This document shows, piece after piece, positions 1 to 9,479 of a DNA stretch of 64,000 nt. Under the pieces are notes generated by a model. The model was not told where the DNA came from, did not search any database, and saw nothing but the letters and a program-made list of their open reading frames with translations. Source of the stretch: Clusia tigrina (Eukaryota; Arthropoda; Insecta; Diptera; Clusiidae); NCBI GenBank assembly GCA_920105625.2, contig OV050030.1:142442291-142506290 (forward strand). The letters are read 5' to 3'. A program made the position numbers and the translations under genes. How positions within the stretch are numbered: the stretch's first letter is position 1; each line of letters opens with the position of its first letter.

Positions 1-1
1 T

Positions 2-214
2 AGTCCAGATTTAGCTCCTAGTGACTTTTTCCTGTTTCCAAACTTGAAAAAATGGCTCGCAGGAAAAAGATCCATCTCAAACGAAGAAGTGATTACCGAA
101 ACTAACGCGTATTTTGAGGGGTTCCCGAAATCGTATTATTCAGATGGTATAAAAAAATTGGAATATCGTCTTACTAAGTGTGTCGAAGTTAAAGGAGACT
201 ATGTTGAGAAATAA
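2..214 (+). pseudogene. mariner transposase, C-terminal fragment
   Basis: An open frame of about 70 residues runs in from the window edge to a TAA at 212-214. It begins with SPDLAPSDFFLFP, the conserved block of mariner transposases that holds the third catalytic aspartate (the D of PSDFFLFP), and ends in a YSDGIKKLEYRLTKC-type tail typical of mariner C-termini. The protein is a cut-and-paste nuclease acting on terminal inverted repeats. Upstream domains lie outside the window, so completeness cannot be judged. It differs in sequence from the two other mariners here (3.2-4.1 and 29.6-30.4 kb), so it is another subfamily. Confidence 0.85.
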
Positions 215-242
215 ATGGTTTTTGAAAAAAAAATGTTATTTT

Positions 243-279
243 CCTACTTAGGTAGCTTCAATATCAATCCGCCCTCGTA
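243..279 (+). repeat. right terminal inverted repeat of the edge mariner, plus TA
   Basis: About 30 bp after the transposase stop the sequence reaches ...ATCCGCCCTCG followed by TA at 278-279. Read from the other strand this starts CGAGGGCGGATTGA, the CGAGG-type start of many insect mariner ends, so this is probably the element's right end and the TA target. The matching left end is outside the window, so the pairing cannot be shown. Confidence 0.55.
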
Positions 280-1652
280 TGTGTTTTCACCGGTAAAATA
301 AAGATGGACAGCTAAATGACTACTGTTGAATGTCTCTCATGAATTGGGAATGTAAAAATCCTCCACACGTCCTGATTACTTCTGACATAACTCCCTAATT
401 GAAATTGAGTGGTTTCGTCGTTTATATCGGATATTGCAAAGCATCATAAAATCGATGAAGTTCAGAGACACATTGAAGTTGTTCATTTCTACGATGAAGG
501 TCGATATCGCGTGCATTAAAATATTCTCCAATGATTATCATTGACCTTGAATCTTGATATCTAAAGATGTCAAGTTGAAATTTATTTAAACATTGCAATT
601 TTCGTTGATTTCTTCGATTACTTTAAATATTGGCATGAAATTATGTCTGAAAATATATGTTGCACCAAACGAAGTCATTTGAAAACATAAAATGTAAGCC
701 TGAATATTCTTCAAGAAACGCTTTGATTCTGATGACGTTCCAGAAACAAAAAAATGCAATCATTCTGGTGGACAATTCAATGCCGATAATTTGACTTGTG
801 ATTTGCACAGCACAATCATGGTGTTTCAGTGCTGAATTTGAGTGCCTTGCAATGTCCAGAAACTTTGTTCATTGAACCAACGGTCACTGATTTGTGTGAA
901 CTATAAGCTACTTGACTAACATACTGCAGCACGATTGAAATTTATTCGTGCTCGATTATCAGTTTTCCTTGCTTCTCGTAACCGAGAAGGTGACCGCGCG
1001 CTGCGTTCTCGATCATATTGTGTTCGCTGTGTGCGCTGTACTTCACTTTCCTGGCATTAGTAGATTGTCGACTAAGACTAAATTCTCTTGGCATGATTCT
1101 CAAAAAAACTGGTAAAATAAATAATTCTATTTTCATTATCCGCATACATATACAACACCACAACAAACGCACCCGCTTCGAATTAACTTTAAACAATTTC
1201 AAACATAGCAAAACGATTTGTTCGAAGTACTAAAAACACGAAATGACAAAAAAAAACTCATACATAACTATTTTTCCAACAACTTACGCACATTTCTACG
1301 AATGTGTGAATGAATTGTTTTTACTCTATAGCTTTTGCTTGCGAGCTGGCATTTTCTGAGTTCGTTGAGAATAAACAATTAAATGGACGCATATGGTCGC
1401 ACGCGCCATAGAATACAGAGAAATACCTCTCGTTTTGCACACACTTACTTATGCGCAAAACTGTAGGAGTGTGGATGCTTTTCTTCGAAACCAATGATAA
1501 AGATACCTATACAGATTGCCAACTAATGAAAAACAAAGCATTTTTTTAAGCTCTGATACGTACATTCTCTCTTCCTCATACAGAAGCGTGAGCATAACTT
1601 TATTTAATTTCTCTTTCACTTTTTTGAGTGTTTGTCAATATTTTGCCTATTA
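280..1652. other. unassigned AT-rich DNA
   Basis: No convincing coding sequence, repeat structure or known element was recognised. Short frames at 942-1233 exist on both strands, but they overlap each other and show no familiar motif. The composition of 300-900 is less AT-rich than its surroundings, and its minus strand reads as long interrupted frames, so it may hold a decayed element that I cannot name. Confidence 0.4.
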
Positions 1653-1690
1653 CCTTCGTACCAAGAATGATAAAATAGAAGATTGCGCCA
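1653..1690 (+). repeat. left target duplication and inverted terminus of the MULE-like element
   Basis: CCTTCGTAC (1653-1661) followed by the 29-bp terminus, which matches 2361-2389 in reverse complement without a mismatch. Confidence 0.85.
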
Positions 1691-2389
1691 TGCGCATGTC
1701 CGCTATTCCTCTCTCGACAAAAACTCAGCACAGCTGATTGGCTGTGACGTGAGGTAGCACTTACAAATATTTTGTGATATGAAAAATGCATACACAAAGG
1801 CAATAATTTGAATATTAAAAGCTTATTAATTATTTTGAATTATATATAAGTTAACAAATGCACTTGCAAGAAAGCGAGTAGAATTATTGAAAAACTCGTT
1901 CCAAAAAAATCACTTAAGCAGCGGATTAAGCGGATTTTAATGTACCAAGAAAGAAAAAGTGAATTTGTGTACTGATTTAATATATATAAATATATTAATA
2001 TCATATAAATATACATATATTTAATAAATATACACATATTAGAATTTCATTTCCCATAATTTTTTAATTTTATATTCCCATTATTGCACGAAAACAGTAA
2101 ATAACAGCGTTCACGGCACAAATTTAACCAACAAATTTTTGAATAGAACAAAAATTTTAATGCCAAATCAATTAAAATATATTTTTTCATATTTATTTAT
2201 ATAAAAATTATCATAAAATGCGATAAATGTTAAAATATTTAATATTAAACACAAAATTTTCACATTTCGCACAGAAAAATGTATGCATTTTGGCTGTTCT
2301 CTCATTTCGTATGTGCCTAGTGACGAGTTGCGCAGAGAGAGGAAATTTTCGTAGCAGCATTGGCGCAATCTTCTATTTTATCATTCTTG
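1662..2389. mobile_element. 728-bp non-autonomous DNA transposon, MULE-like, with 9-bp target duplication
   Basis: The element begins CAAGAATGATAAAATAGAAG at 1662 and ends with its exact reverse complement at 2389. The terminal inverted repeat is perfect for 29 bp (1662-1690 and 2361-2389), and a weaker inverted resemblance runs about 100 bp further in on both sides (AAAATGCATAC occurs in both arms). The 9-bp word CCTTCGTAC flanks both ends (1653-1661 and 2390-2398). No transposase is encoded; the interior is AT-rich. Among known superfamilies, 9-bp duplications with extended inverted ends are typical of Mutator-like elements. An 8-bp or 10-bp reading (hAT, P or Foldback) fits the sequence less well. 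Confidence 0.8.
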
Positions 2390-2398
2390 CCTTCGTAC
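2361..2398 (-). repeat. right inverted terminus and target duplication of the MULE-like element
   Basis: The 29-bp inverted terminus ends TCATTCTTG at 2389 and is followed by CCTTCGTAC (2390-2398), the same 9 bp found before the left terminus. Confidence 0.85.
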
Positions 2399-2496
2399 CG
2401 TAATTATATACATTAAAAAAAAACCAACTAAATTGTTTGAATATTACGAGCAGCAGATGGAAACAGACGCTTTTTGCCACTTTATTTTATATACAA

Positions 2497-2709
2497 GTTT
2501 AAGCATTTCCAATGCCATTAGACCAAATCAGAAAATTTGAGGAAAATAATATCAGCATTAATGTTTTTGGATGTTCTGAGAAAGGTGATCAAATTGTTTG
2601 TTCCTATCATACTACAATGTTGGAGAGAGATGTCCATATTAATTTATTGTTTCTACAATGGGGTGACAATTCACATTATGTATGGATTAAAAATATATCA
2701 AGGTAAAAA
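2497..2709 (+). pseudogene. Polinton/Maverick-type DNA polymerase B, N-terminal-region fragment
   Basis: About 66 residues are open from FPMPLDQIRKFEENN through SINVFG, HINLL and HYVWIKNISR. This succession (an acidic F-E-x-x-N segment, ISINVFG, a HINLL strand, then HY-x-W-I-K) is, from memory, the region upstream of the zinc finger and exonuclease domain in protein-primed family B polymerases carried by Polintons. A stop lies just upstream and the frame decays after the arginine. The matching exonuclease segment is at 9197-9472 on the same strand, so both are probably halves of one polymerase split by the HARBI1-type insertion. The zinc-finger linker expected between them is missing. Confidence 0.6.
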
Positions 2710-2850
2710 TAAAACGTAAACATATTAAATATATTATGATTTTCCATTACTTATAAAATTGCTATTTACAGTTTAATTAAATCACAATTAACATTAAACA
2801 CAAAAAACACAATTTGCCAATTCAATGCGATTTATTTTGACATCTAGCAT

Positions 2851-3105
2851 TTATGTATAACCAAATAATTTAACTTGTAGTCGCAGCCAACAACATCCGA
2901 TATCTCTAAATGGACATATTAGCCAGCTTGACAATGCACCTAATATAAAAGAATTATTTGGAAATAGTTCTCCATGATTTTCAAATGCTCCTTGATATAA
3001 ACTAGATCTTCTTAATACTCTACTATCGTGTAAAGAGCCTGGTTCACCAGCAAAAATGTCAATGAAAATCTTATTGGGATCGGCAACAGCTTCCAAGTGT
3101 AAGCT
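2851..3105 (-). pseudogene. HARBI1/Harbinger transposase, C-terminal part
   Basis: The minus strand encodes DPNKIFIDIFAGEPGSLHDS followed by RVLRRSSLY, the signature around the second catalytic aspartate (HDSRV) of DDE_Tnp_4 transposases. After this it reads FPNNSFILG and a damaged continuation, and it ends near 2846 without the third acidic residue. Upstream on the same strand the frame runs into the copia target duplication at 3106-3110. The N-terminal portion lies beyond the copia insertion at 8145-8765. The two pieces are one gene split by that insertion. Confidence 0.8.
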
Positions 3106-3110
3106 ATAAT
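3106..3110. repeat. copia-1 target-site duplication, left copy
   Basis: The word ataat lies directly before the left LTR (TGTTAG). The same five bases follow the right LTR at 8145-8149. Five bp is the usual copia duplication length. Confidence 0.9.
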
Positions 3111-3183
3111 TGTTAGCAATATAACTCTGGCAACCCTACCTAATTTACTCTCTTCTTAACTTCCTACTTTCATTATCCACATA

Positions 3184-4120
3184 CGAGGTTTGTTAAAAAA
3201 ATAACCGTTATTTTAAATTTTTTCAAAAAGTATTTATTTATTCATCAACAACTATCTTGTCCCCTTCAAAGTAATTCCCCTCAGATATAATACACTTATG
3301 CCAGCGTTTTTTCCAATCCTCGAAACACTTCTGAAACGCTTTTTTTGGTATCGCCAACAGCTCCTGTTTCGATTTTTCTTTTATCTCCTCAATCGTAGCA
3401 AAACGCTTTCCTTTCATCGGTGTCTTCAGTTTTGGAAAGAGGAGAAAGTCAGCGGGGGCCAAGTCCGGTGAATACGGTGGTTGAGGCATGATAACGGTTT
3501 TGTTTTTGGCCAAAAACAGCTCCTGAGCGATGTCCATGCGACGTTGTTTTTGCTCAAAATTTAGCAATTTTGGAACAATCTTCGTTTCATGCCTAAAACA
3601 TCCGTAAAAATTGCTTGGCATGAGCCGAACGATATGCGAACATCATCAGCAACCGCTCTGATAGTGATTCGACGATTATCCAAAATCATTTTCTTCACTG
3701 CGTCAATGTTTTCATCGGTTGTTGACGTGCTCGGGCGACCAGGACGAGCATCGTCATTGACATCTTCTCGGCCTTCCTTAAACCGGTTATACCACAATTG
3801 AACTTGTGTTCTGCTCATAGTAGACTCGCCAAAGGCCACAGTCAACATTTCAAATGTCCTTGCGCATTTAATTTCATTTTTTACACAAATCTGAATACAG
3901 TTTCTTTGATCCATTTTTTCGAATAGTACAAAATCGAAGAGCACACCAAAACACGACTAACCTTTTTATCTGTCAAAAACAAACTGACAATTCAAAATGG
4001 TTGGTATTGCCAACATATATAACAGACATGTGTACCAATATAACAGAAAAAAAATTCGAACATCGAACATACGTAACTCACGAAATTTGAAAATAACGGT
4101 TATTTTTTGATCACACCTCG
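3184..4120 (-). mobile_element. irritans-type mariner, internally deleted, 937 bp
   Basis: The ends are CGAGGTTTGTTAAAAAAATA (3184) and, in reverse complement, CGAGGTGTGATCAAAAAATA (4120). The inverted repeat of about 31 bp has a few mismatches. TA at 3182-3183 is duplicated at 4121-4122. The transposase reads on the minus strand and has lost its middle. It belongs to the same family as the copy at 29647. Confidence 0.95.
3238..3914 (-). pseudogene. mariner transposase lacking catalytic core
   Basis: The start is the ATG at 3912-3914 (MDQRNCIQ), the same start as in the 29854 copy. The N-terminal paired-type DNA-binding region is present: TFEMLTVAFGEST, QVQLWYNRFKEG and the GRP linker. After about 115 residues the frame slips, then resumes as KIVPKLLNFEQ...MDIAQELF. 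There it jumps straight to KTVIMPQPPYSPDLAPADF. The segment holding the first aspartate (TGDESW) and the second (HDNA type) is deleted; only the third block remains. C-terminus: GNYFEGDKIVVDE, stop at 3238-3240. It cannot be catalytically active. Confidence 0.9.
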
Positions 4121-4357
4121 TATATTATCTCTCTCGCTTCTAAGCCGTTGAATAAAGCACACGTGAATTCCAAGACTCTGCGTTCTTTCTCAACAGGCCC
4201 AGACAACAGTGCGTCTGCAAGTAACCAAATATGATTTGATACGTGTCGTGGTTAAGCCGTTTAAATAAAAGCATATGTTGCTTATTTTATTAAAAGCGAG
4301 AAGTTTGTGCAAGTAGCGTGTTTAATAAATACATTCGTTGTAAATAAATTAAACAAG

Positions 4358-5011
4358 ATGGCCGGTTCGGACACGCACGCGATAGATAAACTTCGCGGTA
4401 GTGAAAACTTCCACACGTGGAAGTTTGCCATGGAAAGTATATTGGAACTGAGCGATCTACATAATTGCATTACGGATCCTGTGAAAGAAACCGATGAGAA
4501 GAAGTTGCGTAGAGCGCGTGCTAAAATTATCTTGTCCGTGAATGAATCAATATACGTTCATATACAAAATCAGAAAACTGCGGCCAACATTTGGCAAACC
4601 CTTCAACATCTATACGAAGATTCTGGACTCACGCGAAAAATCGGTCTATTGCGAAAACTGATCAGGGCGCGCTTTGAAAATTGTGAATCAATGGCCATTT
4701 ATTGTAATCACCTCGTCAATACCGCGAATAAGCTCTCGGGTATCGGTTTCGATATAAGCGACGAATGGTTAGGTGCCATAATGCTTGCGGGGTTAAGCGA
4801 TGACTTTAAGCCGTTCATAATAGGCATAGAAAGTAGTGGAACAAAAATTACCGATGACAACATTAAAATGAAGCTGCTAGATGGAGACTTTGAAAAAACA
4901 GCAAACGGTGGAAGTGCATTTTTAAGTGTGAAGAAAAAATACCCTAAACATAACAAACAAAATCTAAAGTGCTATAATTGTGGACGAAAAGGCCATTTTA
5001 GTTTGCAATGA
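4358..5011 (+). pseudogene. copia-1 gag
   Basis: The start was chosen at ATG 4358-4360 (MAGSDTHAIDKLRGSENFHT), the usual copia gag opening with an F-x-x-W-K-F helix. 217 residues precede the stop. The copia gag core follows, with IWQTLQHLYED and a C-terminal zinc knuckle C-Y-N-C-G-R-K-G-H-F from 4970. The fourth cysteine is lost because a one-base shift falls exactly there and produces TGA. In intact copia elements gag and pol are one frame, so this shift separates gag from protease. Gag forms the particle and packages RNA. Confidence 0.9.
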
Positions 5012-5012
5012 G

Positions 5013-6598
5013 CATAAAAAAATTCGCCAAAATTTAAGCAATACCAATGGTCGGAAGGTAGCCTTTAGTGCTTACGTGTCGTATACAAACGAGCAAGATC
5101 GAAATGAGTGGTACATCGACAGTGGTGCATCCCAGCACATGACACCCTATAAAAACAAATTTAATTGTCTAAGCGTGTCCCCTGTTCAAGAAATCATAAC
5201 TGCAAATAACGAAAGAATGACTGTTGAAGGCATCGGCAATGTCAAGTTTTCCTTGGGACATACTGAAATCGAAATGAAAGAAGTGTTGTTTGTTCCTCAA
5301 CTAGCCTCTAATTTGCTATCAGTTTCACAAATACTTGTTTTAAAGTTGTTTTTTACAAAGCCCAATGTCAAATATTCGATCGAAGTAGTGAGCTTGTCGC
5401 CGAAGCTGACGGTTCCGCCGGCGTGTTTAAGTTTCGCGTAGAATCGGTTTCGTGCTTGCTCGCCAATGCAAAAGTGGACGTGATGACGTGGCATCGTCGC
5501 CTTGGCCACTTGAACTATAATGACTTAAATGTTTTAAAAAAGGGTAATGTAGTCGACTTTAATGGAGATGCAAGCACATTAGCCAAATGCGATGCCTATC
5601 ACAAAGGCAAGCTATCACGAGCTCCCTTTAAACGCGTTGGAACACGAGCTAATGAATTGCTTCTATGTGGACCAATGCAGACAACCTCTTTAGGAGGCTC
5701 GCGATATTTCGTCTCCTTTGTGGATGACTATTCCCGGAAAGTTTTTCTCTATTTAATAAAACAGAAATCCGAAGTTGCCGATTGCTTCAAAAGCTTTAAG
5801 CGGTATGCCGAAAAATAGTGCGATAAAAGCATTAAAGTAATACGCACGGACAACGGGACAGAATTTGTCGGCGAGCAGTTTGATTCGCTCTGTCGTTCGT
5901 TCGGCGTATTACACTAAAAATCAGCTGCTTACACTCCCCAGAAAAACGGAGTCGCCGAACGATACAACCGTACGATTGTAGAACGTGCCAAATGCATGTT
6001 ATTTGATGCTGACTTATCTAAATCGTATTGGGGAGAGGCGGTAAATACGGCGGTATATATTATAAACCGTTCACCTAGTTCAGCATTAAATGGGCCAATT
6101 CCGGAAAAGTTGTGGACAGGTCGTGACGTCGATTTAAATGGAATACGAATTTTTGGATCTCCCGTGATGGTTCACATACCTAAACAACGCAGACACAAAT
6201 GGGATCCAAAGGCGCAGAAGCTGATGTTTGTTGGGTATAGCGACTTGACAAAAGGGTACCGTTGTATTAATCCAGAAACGAAGAAAATTACAAAGAGCCG
6301 CGATGTAGTCTTTATGGAAACCGAGCCCAGAATCGTTTCATTTGTTTCAGTCGATGTTGAAGACGATTCACCTTCAGTGAGGGCATTGGAAAAAGAACAC
6401 AAAACTGTAAAGAGCGAAGACTTTGATGAACACGCAAACGAAGAGACTTTCGACGATGCTACAGACGATACGTTCGTTCCAGACATTGAAATATCGATAC
6501 CAGAATCATTGCGAAAATCAACGAGGCCTGCTGTTCCGCGCGACTTCGGCAGTCAGGGTTATGTTACGCATTTCGCAGCAACAAGAGACACGTCGTAA
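5013..6598 (+). pseudogene. copia-1 protease and integrase region
   Basis: Reading resumes as NEHKKIRQNL. The protease site is WYIDSGASQHMT (catalytic Asp codon 5118-5120). The integrase zinc domain has WHRRLGHLNYNDL but only one clear cysteine of the CC pair (KCDAYHKGK: the second is changed). Core: GGSRYFVSFVDDYSRK, then a TAG at 5816-5818, RTDNGTEF, another stop near 5915-5917, and KNGVAERYNRTIVERAK with the catalytic glutamate. The copia-specific C-terminal part follows (HKWDPKAQKLMFVGYS, KSRDVVF). At least two stops and a shift near 5430 disable it. Confidence 0.9.
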
Positions 6599-7305
6599 CG
6601 CCGACTGGGAGAGCTGGAAGCAATGTGAGTTAAGCTCTCACGCCGAAAATCAAACATTGGCTATATGCAATCTGCCTGTTAATCGAAAGGCGATTAAATC
6701 AAAGTGGGTTTTTCGCACAAAACGCGACGAAAAAGGTAACGTTATTCGCTATAAAGCTCGCCTTGTTGCCGAAGGTTGTTCCCAGCAATTCGGGATAGAC
6801 TACAGCGAAACCTTCTCCCCTGTAGTGCGCTACACGTCGATATGCTATTTGATCGCTCTATCCGTCAAACTGGGGCTCAAAATTGATCAGATAGACGCTG
6901 TCACCGCATACCTACAAAGCGACTTTGACGGAAGAAATTTTTATAGAGCTGCCCGATTGCTGCGGTGAAAACAGCGGAAAAATTTGCAAATTACGCAAAG
7001 CTATCTACGGGCTAAAGCAAAGTGGCCGACAGTGGAACCTATTGTTAGATAAAACATTGCATGATTTCGGTTTGATGAAATCCAAAACAGATCCCTGCGT
7101 TTACTTCAGACCCGACGCAAAACTTATCGTTGCCATATATGTTGACGACATACTCGTTTTTTGGGATGACCCTGCAGTTCGTGATGAATTTGTGCGTCAA
7201 CTTACCACAACATTCAAGATGAAGTACATGTGTGTGGCGAAAACTTGTATTGGTTTTAGTATTAATTATAGTGCAGCAGGAGTTTACTTGGATCAGCAAA
7301 AATAA
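6540..7305 (+). pseudogene. copia-1 reverse transcriptase
   Basis: Two overlapping frames cover the domain. The first (to 6968) carries KAIKSKWVFRTKRDEKGNV, YKARLVAEGCSQQFGIDYSE, TFSPVV and IDQIDAVTAYL (first catalytic aspartate block). The second (from about 6925) carries EIFIELPD, CKLRKAIYGLKQSGRQWN and the active-site motif YVDD (7138-7149, VAIYVDDILVF). A shift near 6930-6940 joins them and a TAA follows at 7303-7305. The catalytic residues are intact although the frame is not. Confidence 0.9.
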
Positions 7306-7308
7306 ACT

Positions 7309-7770
7309 CACGAAATACTGAAACGATTCGGCATGGAAAATTCGAAGCCGATATCGACGCCAAGTGATATTAACCAAAAGTTATCGCTGAACGACTGCGA
7401 CGAAGAATTGGTAAGCGTACCGTACCAGGAGGCCATAGGGAGTCTGTTATATCCAGCACAGGGCTCGCGGCCTGACATTGCATTTGCAGTTAACGATGTT
7501 ACGCTATGTGGTGGAGCAATATCCTGGGGCAGCAAAAGACAACCAACCGTTGCGCTGTCGAGTACCGAGGCGGAGTATATGGCGATGTCATCGGCTGTGC
7601 AGGAAGCCATCTGGCTACAACAATTCGGCAAAGAGTTGGAGGCGTCGGTTGACCGGAAACCTATCAAAATTGCCTGCGATAATCAATCAGCGCTAGCTTT
7701 GGCTCAAACAGATTCTTTCCGTGCAAGGTCAAAGCACATTGACGTGCGTCACCACTTCATACGCGACTAA
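7309..7770 (+). pseudogene. copia-1 connection and RNase H
   Basis: The frame reads ENSKPISTPSD, YQEAIGSLLY and RPDIAFAVND. It then jumps to GGAISWGSKRQPTVALSSTE, so roughly 70 residues containing the first RNase H aspartate appear deleted. The rest is normal: EAEYMAMSSAVQEAIWLQ, KIACDNQSALALA and KHIDVRHHFIRD. The stop follows that block, and the usual ADxLTK tail is only partly readable after it. The strand transfer and template degradation functions are lost. Confidence 0.88.
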
Positions 7771-7989
7771 AGCAATGCTGGGATGTTTGAAGTTTACTAT
7801 GTCCCAACTGAACAAATGGTAGCTGATTGCTAAACCAAAGCAGTATCTAGCAACAAAATATTAAATTGTGCCAAAGGAATGGGCATCAAAAATTGTATTG
7901 AAAAATTATTGAAAAATAATTAGACACTTTTCGTAAAAATTTGTTCCTTGAAAAATGAATTGTTATTTTGTATAATTAATTATTCCAAT

Positions 7990-7998
7990 AAGTGAGGG
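7990..7998 (+). other. copia-1 polypurine tract
   Basis: AAGTGAGGG directly precedes the right LTR. This is the position and composition expected for the plus-strand primer. Confidence 0.75.
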
Positions 7999-8144
7999 TG
8001 TTAGAAATATAGCTCTGGCAACTATACCTAATTTACTTTCTTCTTAACTTCCTACTTTCATTATCCACATATATTATCTCTCTCGCTTCTAAGCCGTTGA
8101 ATAAAGCACACGTGAATTCCAAGACTCTGCGTTCTTTCTCAACA
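7999..8144 (+). repeat. copia-1 right LTR, 146 bp
   Basis: TGTTAGAAATA...CTCAACA. The second half is identical to the left LTR, and the first half differs at 5 of 73 positions. It is followed by the target duplication ataat (8145-8149). Confidence 0.95.
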
Positions 8145-8765
8145 ATAATAATGTTTTAAAAAAAAATATACCTCCTTACTTTCCCGAGGAGATTTAATTT
8201 TAATGTGTGTACAATCAATTACGTTCGGAATTTTTTAAATATTTTTAAATTGTTTAAAATTTCGGCAGTTTTATTGATATTTGGCCAAAAAACAAATTCA
8301 TGTCCAATAGACATGAGCCACGTCACAACTCTATTTATTACTCTCCAAGCCGTTGATTGAGAGACACCAAACAAATTGCTTATATCGCGAAAAGTATTAG
8401 TGTTTGCCATGTACCATAAACACATGTAAAAATCTTTGTTCGCGCCAACTTTCTGCAACATGATCAACTCCTTCATAGTTTGAAGCTTTGTATCGATCTA
8501 AAGAAGAGAAATATTAACTTTTTTAAAGTTGCAAAATAATTTTATGCCACTCCATTAAGATAAGATGCAGTTTTCCGGTTTAACCGAAACTGCCTCTAAA
8601 ATCGTCAATACTATACGATATGATAACGTTTAAGAAATGTTCGATTTTGGTATGTTGCCCTAATTCACTACCGGAACTATAAGTTGTTGAGGACGAAACA
8701 TTTAAAAAGTCTTCACTACTTTCTTCGGAACTGCTATTAAGCGATGATTCACTTAAAAACAACTA
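8145..8765 (-). pseudogene. HARBI1/Harbinger transposase, N-terminal part
   Basis: Minus strand, in several frames. From 8762 there is a serine/glutamate-rich leader, then SIDDFRGSF. From 8476 come YMANTNTFRDISNLFGVSQS and TAWRVINRVVTWL, the helix-turn-helix of HARBI1-like transposases. After a shift near 8220 it reads PNVIDCTHIKIKSP, with the first catalytic aspartate (IDxTH). It then stops at the copia junction. It continues beyond copia at 3105-2851. Together the pieces retain the first and second acidic residues but no recognisable third one. Confidence 0.8.
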
Positions 8766-9196
8766 GAGTAAAAGAAATTCATTTTTCAACCTATATTTAA
8801 ATTTTTCAAACTTACCATTGCTATGTCATTAATATTCATATTTGTTGTTTAACAATAAATAATAAAAAATAATAATACTACTCTCTCTTTGTTGTTTTTA
8901 TTTTCTTTTTTGTTGTTTTCAATTTTTATTTTAATAAATTGTTTTTAATTTCATTAATTCAAAAATTTCTCAAAACTCTAAACACAGATATTTTTATATT
9001 TTTCATCTGCTTCTTTTGACAACTAAACAAAAGTGCAGCCAAATTTAAAGTGGAACCACAATTTGGACCGAAACCATTCCAATGAGATTGGATCCAATGC
9101 AGTACCATTTGAATACGGCTAATGTGACTGATCATTGTTATCCTACGGGTCAATCGTGGACCACCATACTCAAGTTGTAACTTCAATTTTCAGACA
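8766..9196. other. AT-rich stretch, probable flank of the HARBI1-type element
   Basis: An A/T-rich low-complexity tract lies at 8850-8950. A minus-strand frame at 8959-9186 (75 residues) shows no motif I know; it could be remains of the second, DNA-binding, gene of a Harbinger element. The polymerase frame resumes at 9197, so the right boundary of the HARBI1-type insertion should lie just before it. I could not identify its inverted repeats. Confidence 0.35.
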
Positions 9197-9472
9197 CGTA
9201 AATTTCTACCAATTTTTTTCCATAATTTTCCTGGTTATGACTGTCAACTGTTTGTTAAAGAACTCGAATCATTTAAGGGACACATTAAAATAATTCCTCT
9301 GAATAAGGAATTATATATATCACTTTCGAAAGATATTCATATTAGTGATAAAGAATTCTTTGAATTACGATTTTTGGACTACTACAGATTTATGAACTCA
9401 TCTTTAGATGTATTAGCTAAAAATCTTGATGCTGATGGTTTTCAAATTTTACATAAGCCTGCGATCTGTTAA
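9197..9472 (+). pseudogene. Polinton/Maverick-type DNA polymerase B, exonuclease-domain fragment
   Basis: The 91-residue open frame reads RKFLPIFFHNFPGYDCQLFV, then SLSKDI, FELRFLDYYRFM and NSSLDVLAKNLD. The HN-x-x-G-YD-x-x-LF block is the Exo II motif of protein-primed family B polymerases. The ELRFxDxxRFMxxSLDxLAKNL stretch matches the following region in Polinton polymerases (from memory). The stop is at 9470-9472 and nothing of the palm domain follows, because Helitron sequence begins within about 10 bp on the other strand. Its N-terminal partner is at 2497-2709. Confidence 0.72.
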
Positions 9473-9479
9473 AATGTTC

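Larger units (their letters stand above)
3111..4195 (+). repeat. copia-1 left LTR, interrupted by mariner
   Basis: It consists of 3111-3183 and 4123-4195 (146 bp together) separated by a mariner with TA duplication. It begins TG and ends CA. The bases after it (GGCCCAG from 4196) resemble part of the initiator-tRNA-Met-type primer site known for copia; I hold that loosely. Confidence 0.9.
3111..8144 (+). mobile_element. copia-1, full-length Ty1/copia retrotransposon, degenerate, with a mariner in its left LTR
   Basis: Both ends are defined: TGTTAG at 3111 and 7999, and CTCAACA at 4195 and 8144, flanked by ataat. The order is LTR, gag, protease, integrase, reverse transcriptase, RNase H, LTR, i.e. 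integrase before RT, which defines copia. Removing the mariner (3184-4120) and its duplicated TA leaves a left LTR of 146 bp, exactly the length of the right one. I count 5 differences, all in the first 73 bp. Frameshifts and stops show that it is dead. It inserted into a HARBI1-type transposase gene. Confidence 0.93.

Noticed and set aside
942..1233. Two overlapping frames as a host gene exon
   Set aside because: They overlap on opposite strands, have no motif, and no splice signals or neighbours support either.
1662..2389. Classifying the 728-bp element as hAT or P
   Set aside because: The duplication that fits both ends is 9 bp and the termini lack the usual CAGNG or CATGATG starts.
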